From contig DKNF01000157.1 of the NCBI GenBank assembly GCA_002470165.1, positions 1-22,791 of the forward strand: 22,791 nt of DNA, in the 5' to 3' direction. Both the position numbers and the translations under genes were made by a program. Numbering within the stretch: position 1 is the first letter of the stretch; every line of letters starts with the position of its first letter. Below are positions 16,149 to 22,791 of the stretch, piece by piece. The notes beneath the pieces were generated by a model. That model saw only the letters and a program-made list of their open reading frames with translations. It was not told the DNA's origin and did no database searches. This DNA comes from Betaproteobacteria bacterium UBA7395. Its GTDB lineage: Bacteria > Pseudomonadota > Gammaproteobacteria > Burkholderiales > Rhodocyclaceae.

Positions 16149-16757
16149 ATGAAGGACAAGATAGATGAGCTGCTGGCACGTATTGCGGCGCTGCAGGACG
16201 AGCTGGATAACGAATATCGCCGGGCACGCGAGGACTGGGCCCGCAAGAAGGCCGAACTGGCCGATGAGCTGGCCCGCCAGCAGCGACGCTACAAGACCGG
16301 ACTGTTCCGTTTCATCGTCCGTTCGCGCATTCTGGTCCTGCTGACGGCCCCGGTGATCTACGCCGGCTGGATTCCTTTCCTGGTGATCGATCTGTTCGTC
16401 ACGATCTACCAGAGCATCTGCTTTCCCGTCTATCGCATTCCCAAGGTCCGCCGGGCCGACTACATCGTCTTCGACCGCGAAGACCTGCCCTACCTGAACC
16501 TGATCGAGAAATTCAACTGTTTCTATTGTTCCTATGGCAACGGTGTGGCGGCCTATGTCCGGGAAGTGGCGGCGCGGACCGAACAGTACTGGTGCCCGAT
16601 CAAGCACGCGCGACGCATCCGCGCGGCGCATGACCGCTACCCCAAGTTCTTCGATCATGGGGATGCGGAGGCCTTCCAGCAGGGATTGAACCGACTGCGC
16701 CGGCAGTACGACGACGTCGATGAGGTCAAGGCGCCGGCAAGCCGGCGCGACGACTAG
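16149..16757 (+). CDS. Coiled-coil membrane protein with CxxC motif, function unknown
   Basis: 202-aa protein. Residues 1-49 form a charged coiled coil (MKDKIDELLARIAALQDELD onward). A hydrophobic stretch from about 60 to 92 spans the membrane once or twice (ILVLLTAPVIYAGWIPFLVI). A soluble C-terminal region follows, containing FNCFYCSYGNG (Cys124, Cys127), YWCPIKH (Cys149, His153) and a charged tail. The Cys/His set could bind metal or be redox active. I believe this is a conserved uncharacterised proteobacterial family but cannot name a domain. ATG 16149 has AGAGAGG 8 bases upstream; earlier in-frame codons lack a site. Its TAG stop overlaps the convergent SPFH gene's stop within CTAG. Confidence 0.8.
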   Translation: MKDKIDELLARIAALQDELDNEYRRAREDWARKKAELADELARQQRRYKTGLFRFIVRSRILVLLTAPVIYAGWIPFLVIDLFVTIYQSICFPVYRIPKVRRADYIVFDREDLPYLNLIEKFNCFYCSYGNGVAAYVREVAARTEQYWCPIKHARRIRAAHDRYPKFFDHGDAEAFQQGLNRLRRQYDDVDEVKAPASRRDD

Positions 16758-17608
16758 GCCTTGCGTCCGAACAGGCCGCGCACCGCTTCCTGCAGGTCGG
16801 CGGGGAGAACCACCAGTTTGGCGTTGTCCTTCTCGCCCAGGCGCTCCATGGCGGCAATGTATTTTTCGCCGAGCATGTAGGACATCGGGCCGGTCTGATC
16901 GCCGATGGCGGCGGTAATGCGGCGGATTGCCTCGGCCGAGGCCTCGGCCAGCATGACCTGGGCGTCGGCGTCGCGCTTGGCCGATTCCAGTCGCGCTTCC
17001 GCTTCCAGGATGGCCGACTGCTTGGCGCCTTCGGCGCGGGTGACCACGGCCTTGCGCTCGCGTTCGGCGGCGGCCTGCATCTCCATGGCCTTCTGCATCG
17101 ATTGCGACGGCTTGATGTCCTGGATTTCGACCGACTTGACCGTCAGGCCCCAGTCCACCGCCTCGTCGGCGATGCTTTCGCGCAGTCGCGCCTTGATCTT
17201 GTCGCGCGATGACAGCGCCTCGTCGAGTTCCATTTCGCCGACGATGGAACGCAGCGTGGTCATGATCAGGTTACGGATGGCCTCCGAGAAGTCGGTGACG
17301 CCATAGACCGCCTTGACCGGGTCGGTCACTTTGACGAAGGCGATGGCGTTGGTCAGGATCACCGCGTTGTCGCGGGTGATCACTTCCTGTTCCTGGACGT
17401 CGAGGATGATGTCCTTGGTGATCAATTGGTAGGCGATGCGGTCGATATAGGGGATGACCACGTTGAGGCCGGGTTTCAGCGTGCCGTGATATTTGCCCAG
17501 GCGCTCGACGATCCACTCCTCGCCCTGCGGCACCAGGCGCACCCCCTTGGCGATGGTGACGGCGACGAAGACGAGTACGACGACACTGACGATCAGGCCT
17601 GCTTCCAT
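16754..17608 (-). CDS. SPFH/band-7 membrane protein (QmcA/stomatin-like)
   Basis: 284-aa SPFH-domain protein. It has an N-terminal transmembrane anchor (about 4-22) followed by the band-7 core starting VRLVPQGEEWIVERLGKYHG. A long Ala/Glu/Arg coiled coil follows (about 185-245), typical of stomatin/QmcA oligomers. Such proteins form ring-like membrane scaffolds, often with an NfeD partner. Here the NfeD-like gene lies directly upstream, with its stop 2 bases before this ATG, and the GGAG ribosome site sits inside the end of that gene. This is the standard paired arrangement. Probable role: membrane organisation or protease/quality-control scaffold. The C-terminus (LQEAVRGLFGRKA) is short and ordinary. 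Confidence 0.93.
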   Translation of the reverse strand: MEAGLIVSVVVLVFVAVTIAKGVRLVPQGEEWIVERLGKYHGTLKPGLNVVIPYIDRIAYQLITKDIILDVQEQEVITRDNAVILTNAIAFVKVTDPVKAVYGVTDFSEAIRNLIMTTLRSIVGEMELDEALSSRDKIKARLRESIADEAVDWGLTVKSVEIQDIKPSQSMQKAMEMQAAAERERKAVVTRAEGAKQSAILEAEARLESAKRDADAQVMLAEASAEAIRRITAAIGDQTGPMSYMLGEKYIAAMERLGEKDNAKLVVLPADLQEAVRGLFGRKA

Positions 17609-17610
17609 GT

Positions 17611-18057
17611 TTAAACTCCGGTTCTGGTGACTTTGAGGAAACTGCCTTCAACGGCAACGACACGCACCCGCTCGCCGGCGGCAATGCTCTCGTCGGCCAG
17701 GCATACCCATTCGTCGGATCCCAGCAGCGGGCGCTGGAAACGTACCCGCCCCTTGGCGAAAGGTTCGATGGCGGCAACCACCAGGCCGGCCTCGCCGATG
17801 ACCTCGCCGGCCGTGCCGCTGCGGGTGCGTTCGAAGCCCTGGCGGAAGACGCGGAACCAGAGCACGGTCATGGCCAGGGAAGCGATGATCCACAGGCTGA
17901 TCTGGGCGGTTCCCGACAAGCCGGGAGCGAGCAGGACGATGACGCCGACCAGCAGCGCGCCGAGACCGAACCAGATGATGTAGAAAGCGGGAATGGCCAG
18001 TTCGGCCAGGGTCAGCAGCACGCCGCCGACGATCCAGTGCCACCATTCGGGCTGCAT
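17611..18057 (-). CDS. NfeD-family membrane protein (short form)
   Basis: 148-aa short NfeD protein without the N-terminal ClpP-like protease domain of long NfeD. Two to three hydrophobic segments lie at about 7-70 (GGVLLTLAELAIPAFYIIWF region). A C-terminal OB-fold domain follows from about 80 to 145, with GEAGLVVAAIEPFAKGRVRF and the conserved end GERVRVVAVEGSFLKV. It is the usual partner of the SPFH protein encoded immediately downstream. A ribosome site, GAAGGAAAG, precedes ATG 18057. It follows the PhaM-like gene by 18 bases, so the three genes probably form one transcript. Confidence 0.9.
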   Translation of the reverse strand: MQPEWWHWIVGGVLLTLAELAIPAFYIIWFGLGALLVGVIVLLAPGLSGTAQISLWIIASLAMTVLWFRVFRQGFERTRSGTAGEVIGEAGLVVAAIEPFAKGRVRFQRPLLGSDEWVCLADESIAAGERVRVVAVEGSFLKVTRTGV

Positions 18058-18075
18058 CGGGCTTTCCTTCGAGGC

Positions 18076-18528
18076 TTATTTCTTGGCCGTGCTGCGACGG
18101 GATTTGGGTTTTTCCGGTGCCGGCTGTGCTGCCTGGGTGGCGGCTTCGGCATTCTGCTGCATGTGCTCGCGCATCTGCTGCATCATCTGCCAGGGCCACA
18201 GCGCGGCTTCCGAGAGTGCGCCGGGCGCTTCTGCCGGCGCCTCCGGTGCGGCTTCCTCGTTCATCTTGCGGGCGGCATCGGAGGCCATCTGGCCCATGGC
18301 CTGGACCGTGCTGACCGTGGTCCGCTGCATTTCGAGTCCCTGGATGGTCATCTGCAGCATCGACAGGTTCATGCGCAGCCAGCCTTCGACCGCCTTCATG
18401 TCCTTGATCCGCTTGTCGAGTTCTTCCAGGTCGAAGGTCGGAGCGACCATGCCGGGCAGGGAGAAGCCCATGTTGCCCCACATGTTGCGCATGAAATTGA
18501 GTGGGTCGTGTGCCTGTTCGTCAGCCAT
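18076..18528 (-). CDS. PhaM-like polyhydroxyalkanoate granule regulatory protein
   Basis: 150-aa protein resembling PhaM, which in Ralstonia binds PHB synthase PhaC, activates it, and ties granules to the nucleoid. Visible features are the N-terminal DPLNFMRNMWG, the conserved helical block FDLEELDKRIKDMKAVEGWL (32-51) and NLSMLQMTIQGLEMQR (54-69). A low-complexity Ala/Pro/Glu linker follows, then a short basic tail KPKSRRSTAKK (140-150) that could contact DNA. It is shorter than Ralstonia PhaM (about 260 aa, from memory), mostly through a shorter basic tail. The start at ATG 18528 follows GGGAGACGATC. It is first in an operon with nfeD and SPFH genes. Family likely; granule function inferred. 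Confidence 0.8.
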   Translation of the reverse strand: MADEQAHDPLNFMRNMWGNMGFSLPGMVAPTFDLEELDKRIKDMKAVEGWLRMNLSMLQMTIQGLEMQRTTVSTVQAMGQMASDAARKMNEEAAPEAPAEAPGALSEAALWPWQMMQQMREHMQQNAEAATQAAQPAPEKPKSRRSTAKK

Positions 18529-18618
18529 GATCGTCTCCCTGAGTTAATGCATGTGACGATCTTAAACCACTTTGTGTCGCAAAATGATAAATTACCCGTC
18601 GTTATGAAAGGGGAATAG
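18529..18618. promoter_or_regulatory. AT-richer divergent intergenic region
   Basis: These 90 bases separate the minus-strand phaM-like operon from the plus-strand response regulator, and are much more AT-rich than the flanking genes. They must hold promoters for both. On the plus strand GATAAA (18586-18591) is a moderate -10 candidate, with no convincing -35. AAAGGGGAAT (18607-18616) is the regulator's ribosome site. Confidence 0.45.
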
Positions 18619-19281
18619 ATGCTCAAGTTGCTGGTAGTCGAAGATCACGCCCTGGTACGTGAAGGTCTGGTCGGTCTGTTATCCCAGATGGAGGATGGCG
18701 TCGAGGTGTACGAAAGCGCCGATTTCGAGAGCGCGCTGGGCATGCTCGACAGTGAGGGGGATTTCGATTTGGTCTTGCTCGATCTGGCCCTGCCGGGGAT
18801 AGACGGGTTTGCCGGGCTGGACATCCTGCGTCGTCGTTACCCGGCCATGCCGGTTGCCGTGGTGTCGGCCTTCGACGACATGCCGACGGTGACGCGGGTG
18901 CTCAACCTGGGGGCTTCGGGGTTCATTCCCAAGGCCCTGAACGGCGAATGCCTGCTGAACGCCGTGCGCGAAGTGCTGGCCGGGAACATTTTCCGACCCA
19001 GCGGGCAGCAGCCGGCCCGCATGGACGATGCCATTCCCGTGCCGCCGTCGAGCGTCAGCGTGCGGCCCGAGGAAATCGGCCTGACCGAACGTCAGGCCCA
19101 GGTCTTGTGCCTGATGGTGCGTGGCTTGTCGAATCGCGACATCGCCGAGCAACTCGATCTCTCCGAAGGTACCGTCAAGATCCACGCAACCGCCGTATTC
19201 AAGGCGCTGGGCGTCAATAGCCGGACGCAGGCGCTGGTTACCGCGGCGCGTTACGGCATCGATTTCAGCGACGTTTTCTAG
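18619..19281 (+). CDS. NarL/FixJ-type response regulator (LuxR HTH)
   Basis: 220-aa two-component response regulator. The receiver domain (1-122) has acidic Glu8-Asp9, phosphoacceptor Asp55 in LLDLALPG, Ser83 and Lys105 (FIPKAL). All key residues are present. A proline-containing linker (about 126-153) joins it to a LuxR-type helix-turn-helix (154-206). That domain reads LTERQAQVLCLMVRGLSNRD, followed by LSEGTVKIHATAVFKALGVN. ATG 18619 is preceded by a good AGGGGAAT site. Its TAG stop overlaps the stop of the convergent sensor kinase within CTAG. The two are the only two-component genes in the window and probably form a pair; target genes are unknown. Confidence 0.93.
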   Translation: MLKLLVVEDHALVREGLVGLLSQMEDGVEVYESADFESALGMLDSEGDFDLVLLDLALPGIDGFAGLDILRRRYPAMPVAVVSAFDDMPTVTRVLNLGASGFIPKALNGECLLNAVREVLAGNIFRPSGQQPARMDDAIPVPPSSVSVRPEEIGLTERQAQVLCLMVRGLSNRDIAEQLDLSEGTVKIHATAVFKALGVNSRTQALVTAARYGIDFSDVF

Positions 19282-21353
19282 CCGGCCTGTGGCCGGCGCA
19301 GTGCGCTGGCCCGCAACAGGGCGCGCAGGCGGGCCGGACGCAACGGCAAGCCCAGGCGGTGGCTTCCTTTGGGGAGGGGCATCTCGGGCGGGCTGCCGAG
19401 TATGATCAAGGGCATGTCCGGATCGATGTCGGGGATGTTTTCCGCATCGCAGATGACGATGCTGTCGCTGCGCAACTGTGCCACCGACGCGCAGTCGCCC
19501 TCGCTGATCCGGTAGTTCCAGCTGGCGACCAGCGCCCGCGACGCCAGCAGGTCCGGCGAATTGCCGACGAAATGCACCAGGCCGACCGTGCCGTTTTGCT
19601 GTGCCACCGTTTCCTGGGAGGGTGCCCGGGCGCGCTGAACGAGCAGGCCGAACGTCGTGCCGTTGCCGATTTCCGAATCGAGCGATACCTCGATGTCCAG
19701 GCCTTTGGCCAGGCGCTCGACGATGGACAGGCCGAGGCCGAGGCCACCGTCCTGCTCGCGGGCGACGTTGGCGACCTGGAAAAATTCGGCGAAGATCGCC
19801 GCCCGGTACTCGCGGGCAATGCCGATGCCGCTGTCGCGAATCTCGATGCGGATGGCGTCCTCCCGAATGCGGGCGCCGACCAGCACGCTGCCGCCGGCCG
19901 GGGTGTAGCGCAGGGCATTCGCGATCAGGTTGCCGATCATCCGCTCCAGCAGGCGCGGGTCGCTGCGCAGGTAATAGCGATTAGGATGAAAGCGCAGGCG
20001 CAGGCCATGGGCCTCGGCCTGCCGGTGGAAGGCGCCATGCAGTTGGCGGAAGACATCGTTGAGCGCAAACACCTGGATATCGGGGCGGACGCCGTCGATG
20101 TCCAGGCGCGAGATATCGAGCAGCGCATTGAGCATGTCGCCCAGCGTCTGTGTCGACGCGCCGATCTGTTCGGCAATGCGCGGGACCTCGCGCAGACGGC
20201 CTGCAGCCGCCTGGCGCTGCAGGTCGGTGGTGAACAGGGAGAGGGCGTGCAGCGGTTGTCGCAGGTCATGGCTGGCAGCGGCCAGGAAGCGGCTCTTGGC
20301 CGCGTTGGCGCGTTCGGCCGCATCCTTTTCCGCCGCCAGTGCGGCGGTCGCCTGGTCGATCCGGGTTTCCAGCTGGTCGCGACTGTCGGAAAGGGCTTCG
20401 GTCATTTCCCGCAGTTCGCCGACCTGACGGCGCAAGAACATCGCGCCGCTGAACATCAGCGCGATCAGCATGGCCCCGAGCGTACCGATTTCAAAGCGCC
20501 GGTTGCGCCAGCCGGCAAGCACGGAATCGGTGGGAATGATGGCAACCATGCGCAGATCCGGGAAACCGGGTACCGGCGAGGTCGAGATCAGCAGGCCGTT
20601 GCCGCGCGCCAGGCCGGTTTCCGGAATCAGGCCGGCCGGCCGGCCGTCGAACAGGGTGCTGCCGGCCGGCCGGCCGAGGATGCCGGAATAGGTGCTCAGG
20701 TCGGCCGGGCGGCAGGAGGCGACAATTTCGCCCCGGGCATTGGTCAGCACGGCATCGAAATCGTCGGACAGGCGGTTGGACCAGCAGAAGTCCTGCATGT
20801 AGGCCGGCTCGATGGCGGCGAAGGCGGCACCGGCAAAGCGGTTTTCGGCATCGGTCAGGCGATGGGCGATGGCGTAGGTATAGCGTCCGGAATTACGTCC
20901 GACGTAGGGACCGAACGTGGACCAGGGGGCGCCGTTTTCCAGCGCGACGAAGTAGGGGCGGTCGCGTACGTTGATCGGCGGCGGCGGGAAATAGGTCGAG
21001 ATGAAGCGCTGATTGCCCAGCTGGTCGAAGACGATCAGGTCGCGCAGTTGCGGCATCGCCCGGGAATGGCGCTGGGCGATGTACTCCCAGCCGCGTACCG
21101 GCTCCCAGTCGGGCCAGTTGTTGCGACTGTGGGACAGATCGGTGGCGACTTCCTTGACCAGCACGTCGACCGCCTCGAAGGCACGGGCGGTGTGTTCGGC
21201 CATCATCACCGAAAACTGTTGCAGACGCTGTTCCCCGGTGTCGATGTCGCGCTTGTAGGACAGCGTCAGGTCGACCACGAAGGCGATCAGGACGGCCAGT
21301 GTCCCGGCCAGGGCCAGGCTCAGGGCGAGCTGTTCCGGCTGGCGCTTGAACAT
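19278..21353 (-). CDS. Cache-domain sensor histidine kinase with degenerate receiver-like tail
   Basis: 691-aa membrane kinase. TM1 lies at about 11-31, a double-Cache-like periplasmic sensor at about 40-280 (DRPYFVALENGAPWSTFGPY region), and TM2 at about 288-307. A coiled coil (315-352) leads to the HisKA domain with His362 in AAASHDLRQPLHALS. The HATPase has Asn476, DSGIGIA (507-513) and GGLGLGLS (536-543), all intact. After 585 comes an approximately 100-residue region with receiver-like spacing (GLVHFVGNSPDLLASRALVA, then IVICDAEN with Asp636 and LGLPLRPARLRALL). The acidic pair is gone and no clear conserved Lys remains. It starts 3 bases after the methyltransferase stop with a weak ribosome site. 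Signal unknown; Cache domains usually bind small extracellular molecules. Confidence 0.92.
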   Translation of the reverse strand: MFKRQPEQLALSLALAGTLAVLIAFVVDLTLSYKRDIDTGEQRLQQFSVMMAEHTARAFEAVDVLVKEVATDLSHSRNNWPDWEPVRGWEYIAQRHSRAMPQLRDLIVFDQLGNQRFISTYFPPPPINVRDRPYFVALENGAPWSTFGPYVGRNSGRYTYAIAHRLTDAENRFAGAAFAAIEPAYMQDFCWSNRLSDDFDAVLTNARGEIVASCRPADLSTYSGILGRPAGSTLFDGRPAGLIPETGLARGNGLLISTSPVPGFPDLRMVAIIPTDSVLAGWRNRRFEIGTLGAMLIALMFSGAMFLRRQVGELREMTEALSDSRDQLETRIDQATAALAAEKDAAERANAAKSRFLAAASHDLRQPLHALSLFTTDLQRQAAAGRLREVPRIAEQIGASTQTLGDMLNALLDISRLDIDGVRPDIQVFALNDVFRQLHGAFHRQAEAHGLRLRFHPNRYYLRSDPRLLERMIGNLIANALRYTPAGGSVLVGARIREDAIRIEIRDSGIGIAREYRAAIFAEFFQVANVAREQDGGLGLGLSIVERLAKGLDIEVSLDSEIGNGTTFGLLVQRARAPSQETVAQQNGTVGLVHFVGNSPDLLASRALVASWNYRISEGDCASVAQLRSDSIVICDAENIPDIDPDMPLIILGSPPEMPLPKGSHRLGLPLRPARLRALLRASALRRPQAG
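20631..20676. repeat. Two identical 16-base GC repeats inside the kinase gene
   Basis: GCCGGCCGGCCGGCCG occurs at 20631-20646 and again at 20661-20676. Both encode part of a repeated Gly-Arg-Pro-Ala-Gly in the Cache domain (residues 227-241). The core GGCCGGCC is self-complementary. Confidence 0.7.
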
Positions 21354-21356
21354 GCG

Positions 21357-22106
21357 TCAGATCCGGTAGCAGTACAGCGGTCGCGGCGGCGTGCAGGCGA
21401 CGTCGATAACGCATTCCGGCGCCACGCCGGGGATGGGGAAGCTGTTGCTGACCAGCAGGCTGCCCGGTTTCATCTCCGCCTTGGCCTTCTCCCAGAGTTG
21501 CGGCATCGGTGCCGGCGACAGGAAGGCATAGACCACGGCGTGCTCGTGTAGTGGCATCTGCCACATGTCGCCCCAGCGCCATGACAGATTGGGTCGGCCG
21601 ACGCTGAGCAGTCGGCCGGCCAGCCAGGTGGCCGGTGCATTCTCGATGCCGGTGAATTGGCGGTCGGGCCAGCGGTCGGCCAGCGGGATGACGGTGCTGC
21701 CCAGGCCGGCGCCGAGGTCGAGGAAGCTCTCGGCTTCTTCCTTGCCGAGCAGTTCGTCGAGAGCAGCGACGGTTTCCGGATTGGACAGATAGAGCGGGAC
21801 CTGGCCGCTCAGTGCGCCGCGATAGACGAGCAGCAGCAGGATGAAGGCGAGCAGGAACCAGCCCGGGTCGATGGCCAGGTGGTAGGTCACCCAGACCAGA
21901 GGCATGAACAGCGCATGCATCACGCGCCACCACCAGGGCTGGCGGCTCAGGGTGGCGAAGACCAGGGCGACGGCGCCGATGGCCAGGCTGGTTTGCTGCC
22001 AGGGCATGGCTTCCGCCTGCCAGCCGTAATACGGCCAGGCGAGCGAGAGAACGACGATGACGGCGGCCCCTTGCAGGGCGAGTTGGCGGGTCGGGGTGGA
22101 AATCAT
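21357..22106 (-). CDS. Membrane-anchored class I methyltransferase, FAM173-like
   Basis: 249-aa protein. About three hydrophobic segments in the first 97 residues anchor it in the membrane. A class I SAM methyltransferase domain follows, with motif I FLDLGAGLGSTVI (128-140), acidic Glu155 (GIENAP) and YAFLSP (193-198). LKPG-like MKPGSLLVSNSFPIPG lies at 212-227. The pattern of N-terminal membrane anchor, then (Y)xSxPETV (106-113), DLGxGxG, GIExxPxxxLxxR and VVYxxLxP recalls the FAM173/ATPSCKMT family, whose animal members methylate a lysine of ATP-synthase subunit c. That likeness is from memory and function is inferred. No strong ribosome site precedes ATG 22106. It lies 3 bases upstream of the kinase gene, so the two are likely co-transcribed. 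Confidence 0.8.
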   Translation of the reverse strand: MISTPTRQLALQGAAVIVVLSLAWPYYGWQAEAMPWQQTSLAIGAVALVFATLSRQPWWWRVMHALFMPLVWVTYHLAIDPGWFLLAFILLLLVYRGALSGQVPLYLSNPETVAALDELLGKEEAESFLDLGAGLGSTVIPLADRWPDRQFTGIENAPATWLAGRLLSVGRPNLSWRWGDMWQMPLHEHAVVYAFLSPAPMPQLWEKAKAEMKPGSLLVSNSFPIPGVAPECVIDVACTPPRPLYCYRI

Positions 22107-22125
22107 GGCAGGATTCTAAGGGAAA

Positions 22126-22150
22126 TCGCCCGGCCAGGTTTGCCGGGCGA
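22126..22150 (-). terminator. Rho-independent terminator after the indolepyruvate oxidoreductase gene
   Basis: TCGCCCGGC (22126-22134) and GCCGGGCGA (22142-22150) form a perfect 9-base stem with a 7-base loop. Read on the minus strand, the hairpin is followed by TTTCCCTT. It lies 15 bases after the oxidoreductase stop and 19 bases before the methyltransferase start. Confidence 0.65.
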
Positions 22151-22165
22151 GCACATGACTCCTGC

Positions 22166-22791
22166 TTATCGAGATGCCTGCAGCAAGCCCTCCCGGGTTT
22201 TGGCCGCTCGTGCGGCCGCCTGCTGGCGTACCGGGCCGAAGCCGCGTACCGATTCCGGCCAGGCGGCCAGTGCCAGACGTCCGGGGCCGGGCGGCATGGT
22301 GGCGATACGTTTCAGGTCGGCTTCGTAATCCGCCAGCAATTGCCGATCCAGGCGGGCCTCCTCGCCGTTGCGCCAGGGGTCGAGCCAGCTGCCGCGCCAG
22401 CGGCGGGCACGGGCGAGCAGACGAAGCAGCGGCAGCAGCCAGGGACCGAAATGGATTTTCCGAGGTCGGCCGTCGCTGCCTTGGCGGGAAAGTCCCGGGG
22501 GCGCCAGATGGAAGCCGAGCTTGAGCTTACCGTCGAAGCGGGCGGCAAATTGCGCCAGGAAACTTTGCGCGCTGAGCAGGCGGGCCACCTCCCAGGGGTC
22601 TTTCGGCGCCAGCAGGCGCGCGTACTGGACGGCGATGACCCGGCTCAGGGCGTCGTCGCCCAGCGCCTGGATGGGCGCCAGTCCGGCCCGGTAGCGGGCG
22701 GCCAGCGCTGCATCCTGGTAAGCGCTCAGGTGTTCGACGCGGCGGGCAATCAGTTCGTCCAGCGATTGCTGGTCGATGCCGGGGCGCGCCG
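22166..22791 (-). CDS. Indolepyruvate ferredoxin oxidoreductase (fused), C-terminal part
   Basis: Three-prime end of a large gene running off the right edge; the frame is open throughout from 22791 to a TAA at 22166-22168 (about 208 codons). The visible part matches my recollection of the C-terminal region of the fused IorA-IorB-type oxidoreductase of Proteobacteria. Features are SLDELIARRVEHLSAYQDAA, DPWEVARLLSAQSF, KLKLGFHLAPPGLSR, FGPWLLPLLRLLARAR, and a tail containing VRGFGPVR. That enzyme oxidises arylpyruvates to aryl-acetyl-CoA using thiamine diphosphate and iron-sulfur clusters; the catalytic domains lie outside the window. The GTG at 22588 is an internal valine codon. A terminator hairpin follows the gene. 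Confidence 0.8.
   Translation of the reverse strand, partial: ARPGIDQQSLDELIARRVEHLSAYQDAALAARYRAGLAPIQALGDDALSRVIAVQYARLLAPKDPWEVARLLSAQSFLAQFAARFDGKLKLGFHLAPPGLSRQGSDGRPRKIHFGPWLLPLLRLLARARRWRGSWLDPWRNGEEARLDRQLLADYEADLKRIATMPPGPGRLALAAWPESVRGFGPVRQQAAARAAKTREGLLQASR

Noticed and set aside
22166..22588. Separate 140-codon gene starting at GTG 22588
   Set aside because: The same frame continues open to the window edge, and its translation upstream reads as the same oxidoreductase C-terminal domain, so it is a gene fragment, not a small gene.
1..22791. Mobile elements, CRISPR arrays, tRNA or rRNA genes
   Set aside because: I looked for transposase motifs, terminal repeats, regularly spaced repeats, cloverleaf sequences and rRNA cores and saw none. 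Composition is even across the window.

Overview
The window is about 22.8 kb of GC-rich (roughly 63-65%) chromosome from a Betaproteobacterium. Gene content and style point to the Rhodocyclales (Azospira/Dechloromonas/Azonexus-like): a PhaM-family granule protein, a fused indolepyruvate oxidoreductase, and an acyl-CoA ligase/HAAT transporter cluster. This placement is inferred from protein family features, not from a marker gene. No tRNA, rRNA, CRISPR array, insertion sequence or phage gene was seen. Coding density is very high; the longest gap without a gene is about 170 bases (5909-6079), so no stretch over 300 bases lacks a gene.

Layout. (1) 2-3813, plus strand: the 3' end of an RND membrane-fusion protein gene, overlapping by ATGA with a full RND pump gene. 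(2) 3902-5230, plus: a BepA-like M48 zinc protease lipoprotein with TPR repeats. (3) 5234-5908, minus: a Crp/Fnr-family regulator, divergent from the next operon. (4) 6080-14879, plus: the central operon, made of a long-chain-type acyl-CoA synthetase, livG, livH, livM, livK, livF, a PaaK-like adenylate-forming protein with a degenerate P-loop, and a small secreted four-cysteine protein. (5) 14886-16061, minus: an alpha-methylacyl-CoA racemase with its catalytic residues. (6) 16149-16757, plus: a coiled-coil/membrane protein of unknown function with a CxxC. (7) 16754-18528, minus: phaM-like, nfeD-like and qmcA/stomatin-like genes in one operon. (8) 18619-19281, plus: a NarL-type response regulator, convergent with (9) 19278-22106, minus: a membrane-tethered methyltransferase followed by a large Cache-domain histidine kinase with a degenerate receiver-like tail. 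(10) 22166-22791, minus: the 3' end of indolepyruvate ferredoxin oxidoreductase.

How the genes may work together. Regions 3-5 look like one uptake-and-activation module. A binding-protein ABC transporter of the branched-chain amino acid (HAAT) type is co-transcribed with two adenylate-forming proteins, and an AMACR-type racemase lies next door. This suggests the transporter imports a carboxylic acid, possibly methyl-branched or aromatic, that is converted to its CoA thioester rather than (or as well as) an amino acid. The Crp/Fnr protein is the obvious candidate regulator. The kinase and response regulator probably form a two-component pair even though they are convergent. The best candidates for something little described are the P-loop-less PaaK-like protein in the transporter operon, the CxxC coiled-coil membrane protein, the FAM173-like membrane methyltransferase and the kinase's vestigial receiver.
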